From Streptomyces sp. WAC 01529 (GTDB lineage: Bacteria; Actinomycetota; Actinomycetes; Streptomycetales; Streptomycetaceae), in NCBI RefSeq assembly GCF_003945545.1, contig NZ_CP029617.1, positions 5,069,001 to 5,133,000 of the forward strand: a stretch of DNA of 64,000 nucleotides, read 5' to 3'. Position 1 is the first letter of the stretch, and each line of letters starts with the position of its first letter. Positions 41,239 through 50,070 of this stretch are shown here, piece after piece. The notes below the pieces were generated by a model. The model was given only the letters and a program-made list of their open reading frames with translations, had not been told where the DNA came from and made no database searches. The position numbers and the translations under genes are program-made.

Positions 41239-42528
41239 TCACGGCGGGCCGTGCCACCCCAGCAGCATGTGGCCGCCGAACGCGGCCGAGCCGAGCGCCG
41301 CCGCCGTCAGCAGCGTCACCCTCACCGGCGTCCTCGCGCGCGCCAGGGCCACGGCGAGCGGCAGCAGCAGCGGGAAGCCGGGCAGCAGGAAGCGGGCCCG
41401 GGGGAAGTAGACGCCACTGCTGCCGAGCACGATCAGCAGGAGAAGCCCGGTGAAGACCAGCAGGGGGAGCGGCTGGCGGTCGGCCACCGAGAGCACGTAG
41501 AGGACGACCGAGCCCAGCAGGACAGCCGTCACCATCGCGTAGAACAGCGCGGGCCGCTCGGTCATGAGCAGCGCCTGCATGCGACGGACCGTCTCGACAC
41601 CGCCGTCCCACTTGTTGCGCCACAGCTTCTGTACGGCGAAATAGCCGTCCCAGCGGCCCAGGCGCAGCCCCACCCAGGCGACGTACGCCAGCCAGCCCGC
41701 GGGGGCCAGGAGGGCGCCCAGGAGCGGGCGCGGCGAGAAGCCGCGCCGCAGCGCGAGGAGCGCGCTCAGGGAGACCGCCGCCGCCAGCGCCACCCCGGTG
41801 GGCCGGGTGAGCCCCGCCAGCGCGGCCAGCGAGCCCGCCCACAGCCAGCGGCCGCTCAGCACCGCGTAGAGCGACCACGCGGTGAGCGCCGTGAAGAGCG
41901 ACTCGGTGTAGCCCATCCACTGCACGAGCGCCACGGGCAGGCTGCCCCACAGGACCGCGAGGACGACCCCGGTCCGGCGCCCGTACAGCCGGTCGCCCAC
42001 CGCGAAGATCCCCCACGCCGCGAGGAACGAGCAGAGCAGCGAGACGCCGAGGCCCACCGCGCCGCGCGGCAGGGCGGGTACGAGGGCGTCACCCGCCCGC
42101 ACGAGCAGTGGGTAGAGCGGGAAGAACGCCAGATTGTTCGCGTCGTACGCGGTGCCCAGCGAGTGCGCGTACCCCTGCGAGGCGATCCGCAGGTACCAGT
42201 CGCAGTCCCAGGACGCCATCAGCAGATGCCGCACGCCGCGCCGCTCGCTGTGCGCCCAGGGGACGAAGACCAGCAGGCCGAGCGTGCGTACGGCCGCGTA
42301 TGCGAACAGGGCGGGGGAGGCGTGGCGCAGGGCGCGGGCCGCGCGGTGGCGCAGGCCGGGGGCGGGCCGGGCCGCGCCGAGGGGGCGCCGGGACGCCGGG
42401 ACCCTGGACGGGGCGGCGGTCGAGGGAAGTGGTCCGTACGGCACTGCGGCGGCTCCCGGAACGTACGTGGTCGTGCGTACGTGATCGTGCGCTACCGGTC
42501 GAACCTTCCTGGGGGACCGGCGGTGCAC
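41239..42528 (-). CDS. Polytopic membrane glycosyltransferase (mannosyltransferase-like, GT-C/PIG-V type)
   Basis: 429 aa with about 9-10 transmembrane helices. The GT-C hallmark is the acidic motif in the first extracytoplasmic loop: LLMASWDCDWYLRIASQGYA followed by NNLAFFPLYPLLVRAGDALV, as in PIG-V-like transferases that use polyprenyl-phosphate sugars. Then LGVSLLCSFLAAWGIFAVGD, MGYTESLFTALTAWSLYAVL and AGLTRPTGVALAAAVSLSAL. It probably transfers a mannose or similar residue outside the membrane. Adjacent phosphomannomutase could supply the donor. GTG 42528 is used with AAGGG upstream. It is separated from that gene by a strong terminator. Confidence 0.78.
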   Translation of the reverse strand: MHRRSPRKVRPVAHDHVRTTTYVPGAAAVPYGPLPSTAAPSRVPASRRPLGAARPAPGLRHRAARALRHASPALFAYAAVRTLGLLVFVPWAHSERRGVRHLLMASWDCDWYLRIASQGYAHSLGTAYDANNLAFFPLYPLLVRAGDALVPALPRGAVGLGVSLLCSFLAAWGIFAVGDRLYGRRTGVVLAVLWGSLPVALVQWMGYTESLFTALTAWSLYAVLSGRWLWAGSLAALAGLTRPTGVALAAAVSLSALLALRRGFSPRPLLGALLAPAGWLAYVAWVGLRLGRWDGYFAVQKLWRNKWDGGVETVRRMQALLMTERPALFYAMVTAVLLGSVVLYVLSVADRQPLPLLVFTGLLLLIVLGSSGVYFPRARFLLPGFPLLLPLAVALARARTPVRVTLLTAAALGSAAFGGHMLLGWHGPP

Positions 42529-42561
42529 CGTGCCCTTGCGGCAGCCGCAGGAGTGGAATCA

Positions 42562-42600
42562 CTCGGACGGGTGGCCTTTTGGGTGGGCCACCCGTCCGAG
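42562..42600 (-). terminator. Strong intrinsic terminator after the phosphomannomutase gene
   Basis: A perfect 15-bp stem (CTCGGACGGGTGGCC with GGCCACCCGTCCGAG) and a 9-nt loop. It stands 19 bp after the phosphomannomutase stop and 34 bp before the membrane glycosyltransferase start. Confidence 0.88.
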
Positions 42601-42618
42601 GCTCCGAGGGGGAGGGGC

Positions 42619-44271
42619 TCAGATGCCCGCGGCCGCCGAGAGGTCGCGCTTGATGTCGGCGAGGAGCCGCGCCGCCCGCGCGCGGGCCGCCGGGAGTTCC
42701 GCCTTCGAGGCCAGCGGGACGACCACTTCGAGGTAGCACTTGAGTTTCGGCTCGGTGCCGCTCGGGCGCACGATGACGCGGGCCCCGTCGAGCGTGTAGC
42801 GCAGGCCGTCGGTGGGCGGCAGCGTCTCCGTGCCCCGCGTCAGGTCCTCTGCCTTCGTCACCGGCAGACCGGCGAGCCGGGCCGGGGGCTGCTCGCGCAG
42901 GCGGCGCATCGCGTCCGCGATCAGGGACAGGTCCTCCACGCGGACCGACAGCTGGTCGGTGGCGTGCAGGCCGTGCTCCAGGGCGAGGTCGTCCAGGAGG
43001 TCCAGGAAGGTGCGGCCCTGCTCCTTCAGCTCGGACGCCAGCTCCGTGAGGAGGAGCGCGGCGGTGATGCCGTCCTTGTCGCGTACGCCCTCGGGGTCCA
43101 CGCAGTAACCGAGGGCCTCCTCGTAGCCGTAGCGCAGGCCGTCGACGCGGGCGATCCACTTGAAGCCGGTCAGCGTCTCCTCGTACGGGAGACCCGCCTT
43201 CTCGGCGATCCGGCCCAGGAGGGAGGACGACACGATCGACTCGGCGAAGGTGCCGCGCGCGCCGCGCTTCACGAGGTGCGCGGCGAGCAGCGCGCCCACC
43301 TCGTCGCCCCGGAGCATCCGCCAGTCGGCGTCGCCCTCGCCGTCCTTGACCGCGGCGGCGCAGCGGTCCGCGTCCGGGTCGTTGGCGATGATCAGGTCGG
43401 GGGCCGGGGTGGTACGGGCCGCCGTGGCGAAGGCCAGGTCCATCGCGCCCGGCTCCTCCGGGTTCGGGAACGCGACCGTCGGGAAGTCCGGGTCCGGCTC
43501 GGCCTGCTCGGCCACCAGGACCGGGGCGGGGAAGCCGGCGCGGGCGAACGCGGCGAGGAGGGTGTCCTTGCCGACGCCGTGCATGGCCGTGTAGACGGCG
43601 CGGGCGGTGCGGGGGGAGTCCGGGGCCAGGACGGCGTCCGTACGGGCCAGGTAGGCCTCCAGGACGTCGTCACCGAGGATCTCCCAGCCGCTCTCGGGGC
43701 GGGGCACGTCGTGCAGGCTCGCGACCGCGGCGATCTCGGCGGCGATCTCCGCGTCGGCGGGCGGCACGATCTGCGAGCCGTCGCCGAGGTAGACCTTGTA
43801 GCCGTTGTCGCGCGGGGGGTTGTGGCTCGCCGTGACCTCCACGCCCGCGACCGCCCCGAGGTGCCGTATGGCGAAGGCGAGGACGGGGGTGGGCAGGGGG
43901 CGGGGCAGGACGGCCGCGCGCAGGCCCGCGCCGGTCATCACGGCGGCGGTGTCGCGGGCGAAGTCGGCGGACTTGTGGCGGGCGTCGTAGCCGACGACGA
44001 CCAGGCCGTCGGTCTCGCCCTTCGCCTTCAGGTACGCGGCGAGGCCGGCGGCCGCGCGGATCACCACGGAGCGGTTCATCCGCATGGGGCCCGCGCCCAG
44101 CTCGCCGCGGAGGCCGGCGGTGCCGAACTGGAGCGTGCCGGCGAAGCGGGCGGTCAGCTCGGCGGTGTCCTCGGCGTCGATGAGCTTGGCCAGCTCTTCG
44201 CGGGTCTCGGGGTCCGGGTCCTCGGCCAGCCAGGCCTGGGCTCGCGCGATGAGTTCGGGGTTGTCCTGCAC
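42619..44271 (-). CDS. Phosphomannomutase/phosphoglucomutase (alpha-phosphohexomutase)
   Basis: 550 aa. Interconverts hexose 1- and 6-phosphates. Signature elements: RFAGTLQFGTAGLRGELGAG at the N-terminus, VVVGYDARHKSADFARDT, the phosphoserine loop VEVTASHNPPRDNGYKVYL, the metal-binding DPDADRCAAAV and MLRGDEVGALLAAHLV, and RPSGTEPKLKCYLEVVV near the C-terminus. Long form resembles the actinobacterial PMM/PGM with a pentose-phosphate (phosphopentomutase-like) association; here it lies between deoC and the purine nucleoside phosphorylase, so a phosphopentomutase role (ribose 1-P to ribose 5-P) is possible. GTG 44271 is chosen; a GAGAGG lies about 12 nt upstream. Confidence 0.88.
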   Translation of the reverse strand: MQDNPELIARAQAWLAEDPDPETREELAKLIDAEDTAELTARFAGTLQFGTAGLRGELGAGPMRMNRSVVIRAAAGLAAYLKAKGETDGLVVVGYDARHKSADFARDTAAVMTGAGLRAAVLPRPLPTPVLAFAIRHLGAVAGVEVTASHNPPRDNGYKVYLGDGSQIVPPADAEIAAEIAAVASLHDVPRPESGWEILGDDVLEAYLARTDAVLAPDSPRTARAVYTAMHGVGKDTLLAAFARAGFPAPVLVAEQAEPDPDFPTVAFPNPEEPGAMDLAFATAARTTPAPDLIIANDPDADRCAAAVKDGEGDADWRMLRGDEVGALLAAHLVKRGARGTFAESIVSSSLLGRIAEKAGLPYEETLTGFKWIARVDGLRYGYEEALGYCVDPEGVRDKDGITAALLLTELASELKEQGRTFLDLLDDLALEHGLHATDQLSVRVEDLSLIADAMRRLREQPPARLAGLPVTKAEDLTRGTETLPPTDGLRYTLDGARVIVRPSGTEPKLKCYLEVVVPLASKAELPAARARAARLLADIKRDLSAAAGI

Positions 44272-45003
44272 GGGGTCGTCAGCCTCTCGTTGCGGCGGTC
44301 GCTGTGGCGGTCGGCGGGGCGTGGGATCGGGGTGGGCGGTGTGGGGTGCCCGGGGTATGCCTACCCGGTTGTTCTGGGGGCGGTCGGGGTGTGCCGCGAG
44401 CGGGTGCTCCGGGCTCCCCCTCCTGGTTGGTTCGGGGGTGGGCGGGGTGTGCCGGGTGCGGGTGTCCCGGGGTCCCCCGGTTGGTCTCGGGGCGGGGCCG
44501 CGCCGGTATGTCCGTCCTCGCCATCTCGGTCCGGGCGCCCTCCTGCTTCGGTGGCCCGGGGCGGTAAGCGACGTGCTCCGGGCGGAAATACCGACACGTC
44601 CCCTCACGTCTCGATCCGGCCCGCGGGCCGGTGGGGGTTCCCGGTGGGGGTGAGCCCGGGGGGCCACCACCGGTTCCTACCCGGCCCGCCGGTACGGGGC
44701 AAACGAACCCCGCCCCGGCCCCTTACCCCGCCCGCCGGTGCGGGGGGAACGGACCCCGCCCCGAGCCCCTACCCCGCCCATCGGTGCGGGGCAAACGGAC
44801 CCGCACCGGCCCCTTAACTCCGCCCGCCGGTGCGAGGCAAACGGCCCCCGCCCCGGCCGCCTACCCCGCCCACCCGGTACGGGGTGAACGGGTGGGTGGG
44901 TGGGGAAGACCCGGCGCGGAGCGCCGGAGGCCGAGCCGGGGCACGGGGTGCGGGACCAGCGGACGCGAGGCGAGGCGAGGCGAGGCCCGCCCAAGACGCC
45001 CCG
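44272..45003. other. 732-bp gene-free region with a 46-bp tandem repeat array
   Basis: No reading frame here has a ribosome-binding site, a recognisable domain or normal Streptomyces coding composition. Left part 44280-44660 is rich in GGGGTGTG/CCCGGG-type words. From 44676 a repeat array begins, described separately. Confidence 0.6.
44676..44895. repeat. Degenerate tandem repeat, five copies of about 46 bp
   Basis: Copies begin at 44676, 44721, 44768, 44812 and 44860 (spacing 45, 47, 44, 48). Each has CCTACCCCGCCCGCCGGTGC, then GGGGCAAACGG and ACCCCGCCCCGGCC; copy 5 is truncated. Each unit has GC palindromic potential around CCGGTGCGG. No identical repeats with unique spacers, so it is not a CRISPR array. 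It follows the purine nucleoside phosphorylase stop (minus strand) and may mark a mini-satellite. Confidence 0.7.
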
Positions 45004-45828
45004 TCAGATCCGGTTCAGGACCTTCCCGAGCAGCTCACCCATGCGCGTAGCGCTGTCACGCCCTGCCTGGAGGACCTCTTCGTGGTTCAGCGGCTCACCC
45101 GTCATGCCGGCGGCGAGATTGGTGACCAGGGAGATGCCCAGCACCTCCGCCCCCGCCTCGCGCGCAGCGATCGCCTCGAGGACGGTCGACATGCCGACCA
45201 GGTCCGCACCGATCGTGCGGGCCATCCGGATCTCCGCGGGCGTCTCGTAGTGCGGGCCGGGGAACTGCGCGTAGACGCCCTCTTCGAGGGAGGGGTCGAT
45301 CTCCTTGCAGAGCGCCCGCAGCCGCGGCGAGTACAGGTCCGTCAGGTCCACGAAGTTCGCGCCGACGATCGGGGAGGTCGCCGTGAGGTTGAGGTGGTCG
45401 CTGATCAGCACCGGCTGCCCGGGCCGCATGCCCTCGCGCAGCCCACCGCAGCCGTTGGTCAGCACGATGGTCTTGCAGCCCGCGGCCACGGCGGTGCGGA
45501 CGCCGTGCGAGACGGCAGCCACGCCACGGCCCTCGTAGTAGTGGGTGCGGCCCAGGAAGACCAGCACGCGCTTGTCGCCGATCTTGAAGGAGCGGATGCG
45601 GCCACCGTGCCCCTCGACCGCCGGCGGCGGGAAGCCGGGCAGCTCGGTGACGGCGAAGTCCGCCTCGGGCTCGCCCAGCGCGTCGACGGCCGGCGCCCAG
45701 CCGGAGCCCATCACGAGGGCGACGTCGTGGGTCTCGGCGCCCGTCAGCTCACGCAGCCGCGCGGCGGCGGCGTCGGCGGCGGCGTACGGGTCGCCCTGGA
45801 TGTCGTCCGGAATAACTGAAGCGTTCAC
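45004..45828 (-). CDS. punA: Purine nucleoside phosphorylase (trimeric type)
   Basis: 274 aa, usual for trimeric PNP. Converts inosine and guanosine (and deoxy forms) to base and (deoxy)ribose 1-phosphate. Motifs: VALVMGSGWAPAVD (phosphate loop), VEGHGGRIRSFKIGDKRVLV, GRTHYYEGRG, VLTNGCGGLREGMRPGQPVL, SDHLNLTATSPIVG, GVYAQFPGPHYETPAEIRMA and VGMSTVLEAIAAREAGAEVL, the family's Met-Ser-Thr site. Leaderless: TACCCT lies 7 nt before the GTG and a perfect operator palindrome is 12 bp further up. It completes the route started by add. Confidence 0.93.
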   Translation of the reverse strand: MNASVIPDDIQGDPYAAADAAAARLRELTGAETHDVALVMGSGWAPAVDALGEPEADFAVTELPGFPPPAVEGHGGRIRSFKIGDKRVLVFLGRTHYYEGRGVAAVSHGVRTAVAAGCKTIVLTNGCGGLREGMRPGQPVLISDHLNLTATSPIVGANFVDLTDLYSPRLRALCKEIDPSLEEGVYAQFPGPHYETPAEIRMARTIGADLVGMSTVLEAIAAREAGAEVLGISLVTNLAAGMTGEPLNHEEVLQAGRDSATRMGELLGKVLNRI

Positions 45829-45853
45829 GCCGACGAGGGTAGCGGGTTACGGC

Positions 45854-45865
45854 CTACGCGCGTAG
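45854..45865. promoter_or_regulatory. Nucleoside-regulon operator, site 7 (purine nucleoside phosphorylase)
   Basis: CTACGCGCGTAG, a perfect palindrome, 12 bp upstream of the -10 TACCCT (minus strand 45841-45836) and in the spacer/-35 region of the leaderless promoter. Confidence 0.72.
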
Positions 45866-45953
45866 ATGACGATGCTCACGGGATTCCGATCGTTGCTTTG
45901 TCGTTTCCGACGAGAACGCGCCGCGGCCCCGAGCAGGGCCTCTCGGCAAGGCC

Positions 45954-46391
45954 TCAGCAAGGCCTCTTGCGCAGCTCCATCACATAGTCGTGCGGCGCCC
46001 CCGCCGACTCCGCGGCGTCCGCCAGCTCGCCGAGGTAGCGCGCTGAGGGGAGGCCACCCTCGTACCCGTTGAGGACGTACACCCAGGCCGGCTCCTCGCC
46101 CTCCAGGGTGTCCACCCGGACCCGCATGCGCCGGTAGATGTCCAGGCCCACGCCCTCCCAGCGGTCCATGGAGTCCTCGTCCATGGGAGCGATGTCATAG
46201 AGGGTGACGAAGACCTGGGAGCGGGGTGCCTCGACGATCGTCGCCAGGGCGCCCTCCCACCCCATGTGCTCCCCGCCGAACGTGAGCCGCCAGCCGGTCA
46301 GCCAGCCGGTCGAGCGCAGCGGTGAGTGCGGGGCGCGGCGTGACATGAGCCGCGGATCCAGATTGCCGGCGTACGCGGCGTAGAGCGACAT
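45954..46391 (-). CDS. Gamma-glutamylcyclotransferase-like protein
   Basis: 145 aa. The N-terminus SLYAAYAGNLDPRLMSRRAP is the YGSNL-like substrate pocket of the GGCT fold, with STGWLTGWRLTFGGEHMGWE and ALATIVEAPRSQVFVTLYDI, then MDRWEGVGLDIYRRMRVRVD carrying the catalytic-Glu position. AIG2/GGCT-like enzymes release 5-oxoproline from gamma-glutamyl compounds. Predicted leaderless: TACCCT lies 7 nt before the ATG. It is divergent from the flavin reductase gene at 46512. Confidence 0.85.
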   Translation of the reverse strand: MSLYAAYAGNLDPRLMSRRAPHSPLRSTGWLTGWRLTFGGEHMGWEGALATIVEAPRSQVFVTLYDIAPMDEDSMDRWEGVGLDIYRRMRVRVDTLEGEEPAWVYVLNGYEGGLPSARYLGELADAAESAGAPHDYVMELRKRPC

Positions 46392-46511
46392 GACGTCGAG
46401 GGTACGGCAGCAATCAAGGACGCAGGTTCCGTGCCGGAAGGACCGCCCGGACGTGGGCGCTCGCCCGGACGGTGGGCCCCGGCGCGTCCGTACCTTGAAG
46501 CGTGCGGGACA

Positions 46512-47960
46512 ATGGAGTACGTGACTCGGATCGTGATCATTGGCGGCGGACCCGGCGGATACGAGGCGGCCCTGGTGGCCGCCCAGCTCGGCGCGGAGGT
46601 GACCGTCGTCGACTGCGACGGTCTGGGCGGGGCGTCGGTGCTCACCGACTGCGTGCCGTCGAAGACCCTGATCGCGACGGCCGAGGTGATGACCACCTTC
46701 GATTCGTCGTACGAAGAGCTGGGGATCATCGTCGCGGACGACACCCCGCACATCGACTCGCCCGCGCGCGTGGTCGGCGTGGACCTGGGCAAGGTCAACC
46801 GCCGTGTGAAGCGGCTCGCGCTCGCGCAGTCCCACGACATCACCGCGTCCGTCACGCGTGCGGGCGCGCGCGTGCTGCGCGGCCGGGGCCGTCTCGAGGG
46901 CCAGCAGGAGGCCGACGGTTCGCGCAGGGTCGTGGTGCGGGCCGCCGACGGCAGCGAGGAGACCCTCGTCGCCGACGCCGTGCTCATCGCGACCGGCGGT
47001 CACCCGCGTGAGGTCCCGGACGCCCAGCCCGACGGCGAGCGGATCCTGAACTGGACCCAGGTCTACGACCTCGACGAGCTGCCCGAGGAGCTCATCGTGG
47101 TCGGTTCGGGTGTCACGGGAGCCGAGTTCGCCGGCGCCTATCAGGCGCTCGGGTCGAACGTCACCCTCGTCTCCAGCCGCGACCGCGTGCTGCCCGGCGA
47201 GGACCCGGACGCCGCCGCCGTCCTGGAGGACGTCTTCCGGCGCCGCGGCATGAACGTGATGTCCCGCTCCCGCGCCGCCTCCGCCAAGCGCGTGGGCGAC
47301 CGCGTCGAGGTCACGCTGGCCGACGGCCGCGTCATCTCCGGCACGCACTGCCTGATGGCCGTCGGCGCCATCCCCAACAGCAGCGGCATGGGCCTGGAGG
47401 AGGCCGGGGTCAAGCTCAAGGACTCCGGGCACATCTGGACCGACAAGGTCTCCAGGACCTCCGCCCCGGGGGTCTACGCCGCCGGTGACGTCACCGGAGT
47501 CTTCGCGCTCGCCTCCGTCGCCGCCATGCAGGGGCGCATCGCGATGTACCACTTCCTGGGCGACGCGGTGACCCCGCTGAACCTGAAGACCGTCTCCGCG
47601 AACGTCTTCACCGACCCGGAGATCGCGACCGTCGGCTACAGCCAGGCCGACGTCGACGCGGGCAAGATCGACGCGCGCGTCGTCAAACTGCCGCTGCTGC
47701 GCAATCCGCGCGCGAAGATGCAGGGCATCCGCGACGGATTCGTCAAGATCTTCTGCCGTCCGGGTACGGGCATCGTGGTCGGCGGCGTGGTCGTCGCGCC
47801 GCGTGCGTCGGAACTGATCCACCCCATCTCGATCGCGGTCGACAACAATCTGACGGTCGAGCAGATCGCGAATGCGTTCACCGTGTACCCGTCGCTTTCG
47901 GGGTCGATCGCCGAGGTGGCGCGTCAACTCCACACGAGGAAGACGGCGGGCGAGGGCTGA
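46512..47960 (+). CDS. FAD-dependent NAD(P)H-quinone reductase (LpdA-like)
   Basis: 482 aa pyridine nucleotide-disulfide reductase fold. FAD-binding GGGPGGYEAALVAAQLGAEV, NAD-binding VVGSGVTGAEFAGAYQALGS, and dimer domain with VFTDPEIATVGYSQADVDAG and VVVAPRASELIHPISIAV. The redox-active disulfide C-X4-C is missing: the region reads LGGASVLTDCVPSKTLI with only one Cys. That loss is typical of the Rv3303c/LpdA quinone-reductase subgroup rather than dihydrolipoamide dehydrogenase. ATG 46512 chosen; in-frame GTG 46521 is possible. It precedes the DeoR gene by about 175 bp. Confidence 0.86.
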   Translation: MEYVTRIVIIGGGPGGYEAALVAAQLGAEVTVVDCDGLGGASVLTDCVPSKTLIATAEVMTTFDSSYEELGIIVADDTPHIDSPARVVGVDLGKVNRRVKRLALAQSHDITASVTRAGARVLRGRGRLEGQQEADGSRRVVVRAADGSEETLVADAVLIATGGHPREVPDAQPDGERILNWTQVYDLDELPEELIVVGSGVTGAEFAGAYQALGSNVTLVSSRDRVLPGEDPDAAAVLEDVFRRRGMNVMSRSRAASAKRVGDRVEVTLADGRVISGTHCLMAVGAIPNSSGMGLEEAGVKLKDSGHIWTDKVSRTSAPGVYAAGDVTGVFALASVAAMQGRIAMYHFLGDAVTPLNLKTVSANVFTDPEIATVGYSQADVDAGKIDARVVKLPLLRNPRAKMQGIRDGFVKIFCRPGTGIVVGGVVVAPRASELIHPISIAVDNNLTVEQIANAFTVYPSLSGSIAEVARQLHTRKTAGEG

Positions 47961-48136
47961 TCGACGCGGCGGCCTGTTTCCACACTCCGCAGGTCACGCG
48001 CTGTTGTCACCCATTCGCGCGGCATAGACCGAGTAACTGGGCACCTATACCACTCCGCGACCTGCTGTGCGAACAACTTCTGTAATTCGGCGCAAACTGC
48101 TGAAAGCAGACGGTCGTTGGGGTTACTGTCAGTTTC

Positions 48137-49108
48137 GTGTTCGCTGCAGAACGTCGCCAATTGATCCTCGAAATGGTGCGGGCCAACGGAGCGGTATCGC
48201 TCCGCGAGCTCGCCCGCGTCGTCCAGACCTCCGAAGTGACCGTACGGCGGGACGTGCGCGCGCTGGAGGCAGAAGGACTCCTCGACCGCCGGCATGGCGG
48301 TGCGGTATTGCCGGGCGGATTCACGCGGGAGTCCGGCTTTCCGCAGAAATCACATCTCGCGACCGCCGAGAAGACGGCCATCGCCGATCTCGCGGCGGGA
48401 CTCGTCGAAGAAGGCGAAGCCATCGTCGTCGGGGCGGGTACGACCACGCAGGAGCTGGCCCGACGGCTCGCGCGGGTACCCGGTCTGACCGTCGTCACCA
48501 ACTCCCTGTTGGTGGCACAGGCGCTGGCCCATGCCAACAGGGTCGAAGTCGTCATGACCGGCGGCACCCTGCGCGGTTCCAACTACGCCCTCGTGGGCAG
48601 CGGGGCCGAGCAGTCCCTGCAAGGGCTGCGGGTGTCGCGCGCCTTCCTCTCGGGCAGTGGTCTGACGGCCGAGCGCGGCCTTTCCACGTCCAACATGCTC
48701 TCCGCGAGCGTGGACCGCGCGCTCGTCCAGGCGGCGGCCGAGGTGGTGGTCCTCGCCGACCACACCAAGCTCGGCACCGACACGATGTTCCAGACGGTGC
48801 CGACGGACGTCATCACCCGCCTGGTCACGGACGAACCCCCGGCGCACGACGACCGGTCGGCCACGGAACTACAGGCCCTGGCCGACCAGGGCGTGCAGAT
48901 CGCGGTGACGGGCGGCGCCGCGAGCCCCGGCACGGGACCCGGCGTCGACTCCGTCCAGACGGGCCGCCAGCCGCGCCGTGACGTGCCCCTGCCGGGTCAG
49001 CGCCGCAACCACGGCGCGGGCCCCGGCCAGCAGCTGCGCAACGCGCTCCTCGGGGAGCAGCCGCCGGGGGAGCGGGCCGCGCGCGTCGCGGATCTGCGCC
49101 GCCGCTGA
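48137..49108 (+). CDS. DeoR-family transcriptional regulator
   Basis: 323 aa. N-terminal helix-turn-helix FAAERRQLILEMVRANGAVS, LRELARVVQTSEVTVRRDVR and LEAEGLLDRRHGGAVLPGG are hallmark DeoR sequence. The sensor domain follows with GEAIVVGAGTTTQELARRLA, VVTNSLLVAQALAHANRVEV, MTGGTLRGSNYALVGSGAEQ and LADHTKLGTDTMFQTVP, a phosphosugar-binding fold. The C-terminal 80 residues (TGGAASPGTGPGVDSVQT onwards) are Arg/Gly/Pro-rich and probably disordered. Leaderless: TACTGT lies 7 nt before the GTG. It is a candidate for the repressor of the nucleoside genes that share the CTACGCGCGTAG palindrome, by location and family; not proven. Confidence 0.88.
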   Translation: MFAAERRQLILEMVRANGAVSLRELARVVQTSEVTVRRDVRALEAEGLLDRRHGGAVLPGGFTRESGFPQKSHLATAEKTAIADLAAGLVEEGEAIVVGAGTTTQELARRLARVPGLTVVTNSLLVAQALAHANRVEVVMTGGTLRGSNYALVGSGAEQSLQGLRVSRAFLSGSGLTAERGLSTSNMLSASVDRALVQAAAEVVVLADHTKLGTDTMFQTVPTDVITRLVTDEPPAHDDRSATELQALADQGVQIAVTGGAASPGTGPGVDSVQTGRQPRRDVPLPGQRRNHGAGPGQQLRNALLGEQPPGERAARVADLRRR

Positions 49109-49142
49109 CCGCGGGGCGGGGCCGGTCCGCCGGGCAGGGGGC

Positions 49143-49760
49143 TTACGCCGCCGTGCACCCGTCGGCCTTCAGGCCCCGCAGGGTCAGCGTGAGCAGGCGG
49201 TCGGCCAACTCCGGGTCGTCCGGGGTCTCCTCGGCCGCCAGCGAGATCGCGTTGGTCAGCTGGAGCAGGTCCGCGATGGAGACGTCGGGCCGCACGGCCC
49301 CCGCCTCCTGCGCGCGGGCGAGCAGCGCCGCGCCCGCCTCGCGCATGGGCTTGCTGCACCGCGCCAGCGCCGAACTGTCGTCCTGCGACGCCGACATGAG
49401 GGCGCTCGACAGGCCGCGGTACTCACCCGCGTGCGTGACGATGGCCCGCAGCCACGTCACCAGCGCCGCACAGGGCTGCGGGTCGTCGAGCAGCGCGTGC
49501 GAGCGCGCGAGCAGATCGCTGACCGCGTCCTCCCAGACCGCGCTCATCAGCGCGTGCCGGTTGGGGAAGTGCCGGTAGAGCGTGCCGATGCCCACCCCCG
49601 CGCGGCGCGCCACGTCCTCCAGGGACGTGCCGGTGCCGTGCTCGGCGAAGGCCGCGCGGGCCTCCGCGAGCAGCCGGTCGTAATTGCGGCGCGCGTCGGC
49701 CCGCATGGCCCGCGTGGAGTGCTGCGCCGCTCTCGCCTGCTGGCCCATGCCGGTCGTCAT
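49143..49760 (-). CDS. TetR-family transcriptional regulator
   Basis: 205 aa. The DNA-binding domain is NYDRLLAEARAAFAEHGTGT, SLEDVARRAGVGIGTLYRHF and PNRHALMSAVWE. The remainder (DLLARSHALLDDPQPCAALV etc.) is the variable ligand domain; two Cys (about residues 97 and 134). ATG 49760 with GGGTGCGGGG upstream. The upstream 49787-49797 has TCCTTCAAGGA, a perfect 11-bp palindrome that could be its operator. Target genes are unknown; it is tandem with the small membrane-protein genes at 49870-50951 but separated. Confidence 0.87.
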   Translation of the reverse strand: MTTGMGQQARAAQHSTRAMRADARRNYDRLLAEARAAFAEHGTGTSLEDVARRAGVGIGTLYRHFPNRHALMSAVWEDAVSDLLARSHALLDDPQPCAALVTWLRAIVTHAGEYRGLSSALMSASQDDSSALARCSKPMREAGAALLARAQEAGAVRPDVSIADLLQLTNAISLAAEETPDDPELADRLLTLTLRGLKADGCTAA

Positions 49761-49869
49761 CCCCGCACCCTTCGTGAACGTACGCGTCCTTCAAGGATGC
49801 CACTGCCGGTGAAGCGCGATCGGCGGGAGGCCGGGCCTCCTCCGGCGGAGAGCGCCCCTCTCCGGCGGC

Positions 49870-50070
49870 TCAGGCCTTCTCCGACGGAGGGCGGCCCCCC
49901 TCGCGGCCGAAGAAGGCCTCGAGCTCCGCCCTGGCCCTGCGCTCGCGCCGGTGCGGCGGCAGGGCGCCCCCGCGCAGGTTCCGGACCAGCCACAGCACCA
50001 GGGGGTACATGACACAGGTGCCGACGAGCAGCCCGCTCAGCACACCGGCGACCAGCTCTTCCATGATCAT
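49870..50070 (-). CDS. Small single-helix membrane protein
   Basis: 66 aa. One transmembrane helix (ELVAGVLSGLLVGTCVMYPL, VLWLVRNL) followed by a basic then acidic tail (PPHRRERRARAELEAFFGRE). The ATG at 50070 overlaps the stop of the upstream membrane-protein gene by one base (TGATG), indicating coupled translation. No known domain. Confidence 0.7.
   Translation of the reverse strand: MIMEELVAGVLSGLLVGTCVMYPLVLWLVRNLRGGALPPHRRERRARAELEAFFGREGGRPPSEKA

Noticed and set aside
44676..44895. CRISPR array
   Set aside because: Units are contiguous and degenerate, without unique spacers, and no cas genes are present.
44631..45050. A 139-codon plus-strand frame in the repeat zone
   Set aside because: It is made of tandem repeats and has no domain or start signals.
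45042..45053. ATGCGCGTAGCG inside the purine nucleoside phosphorylase gene as a regulon operator
   Set aside because: Only the right half resembles the palindrome, and it lies inside coding sequence.
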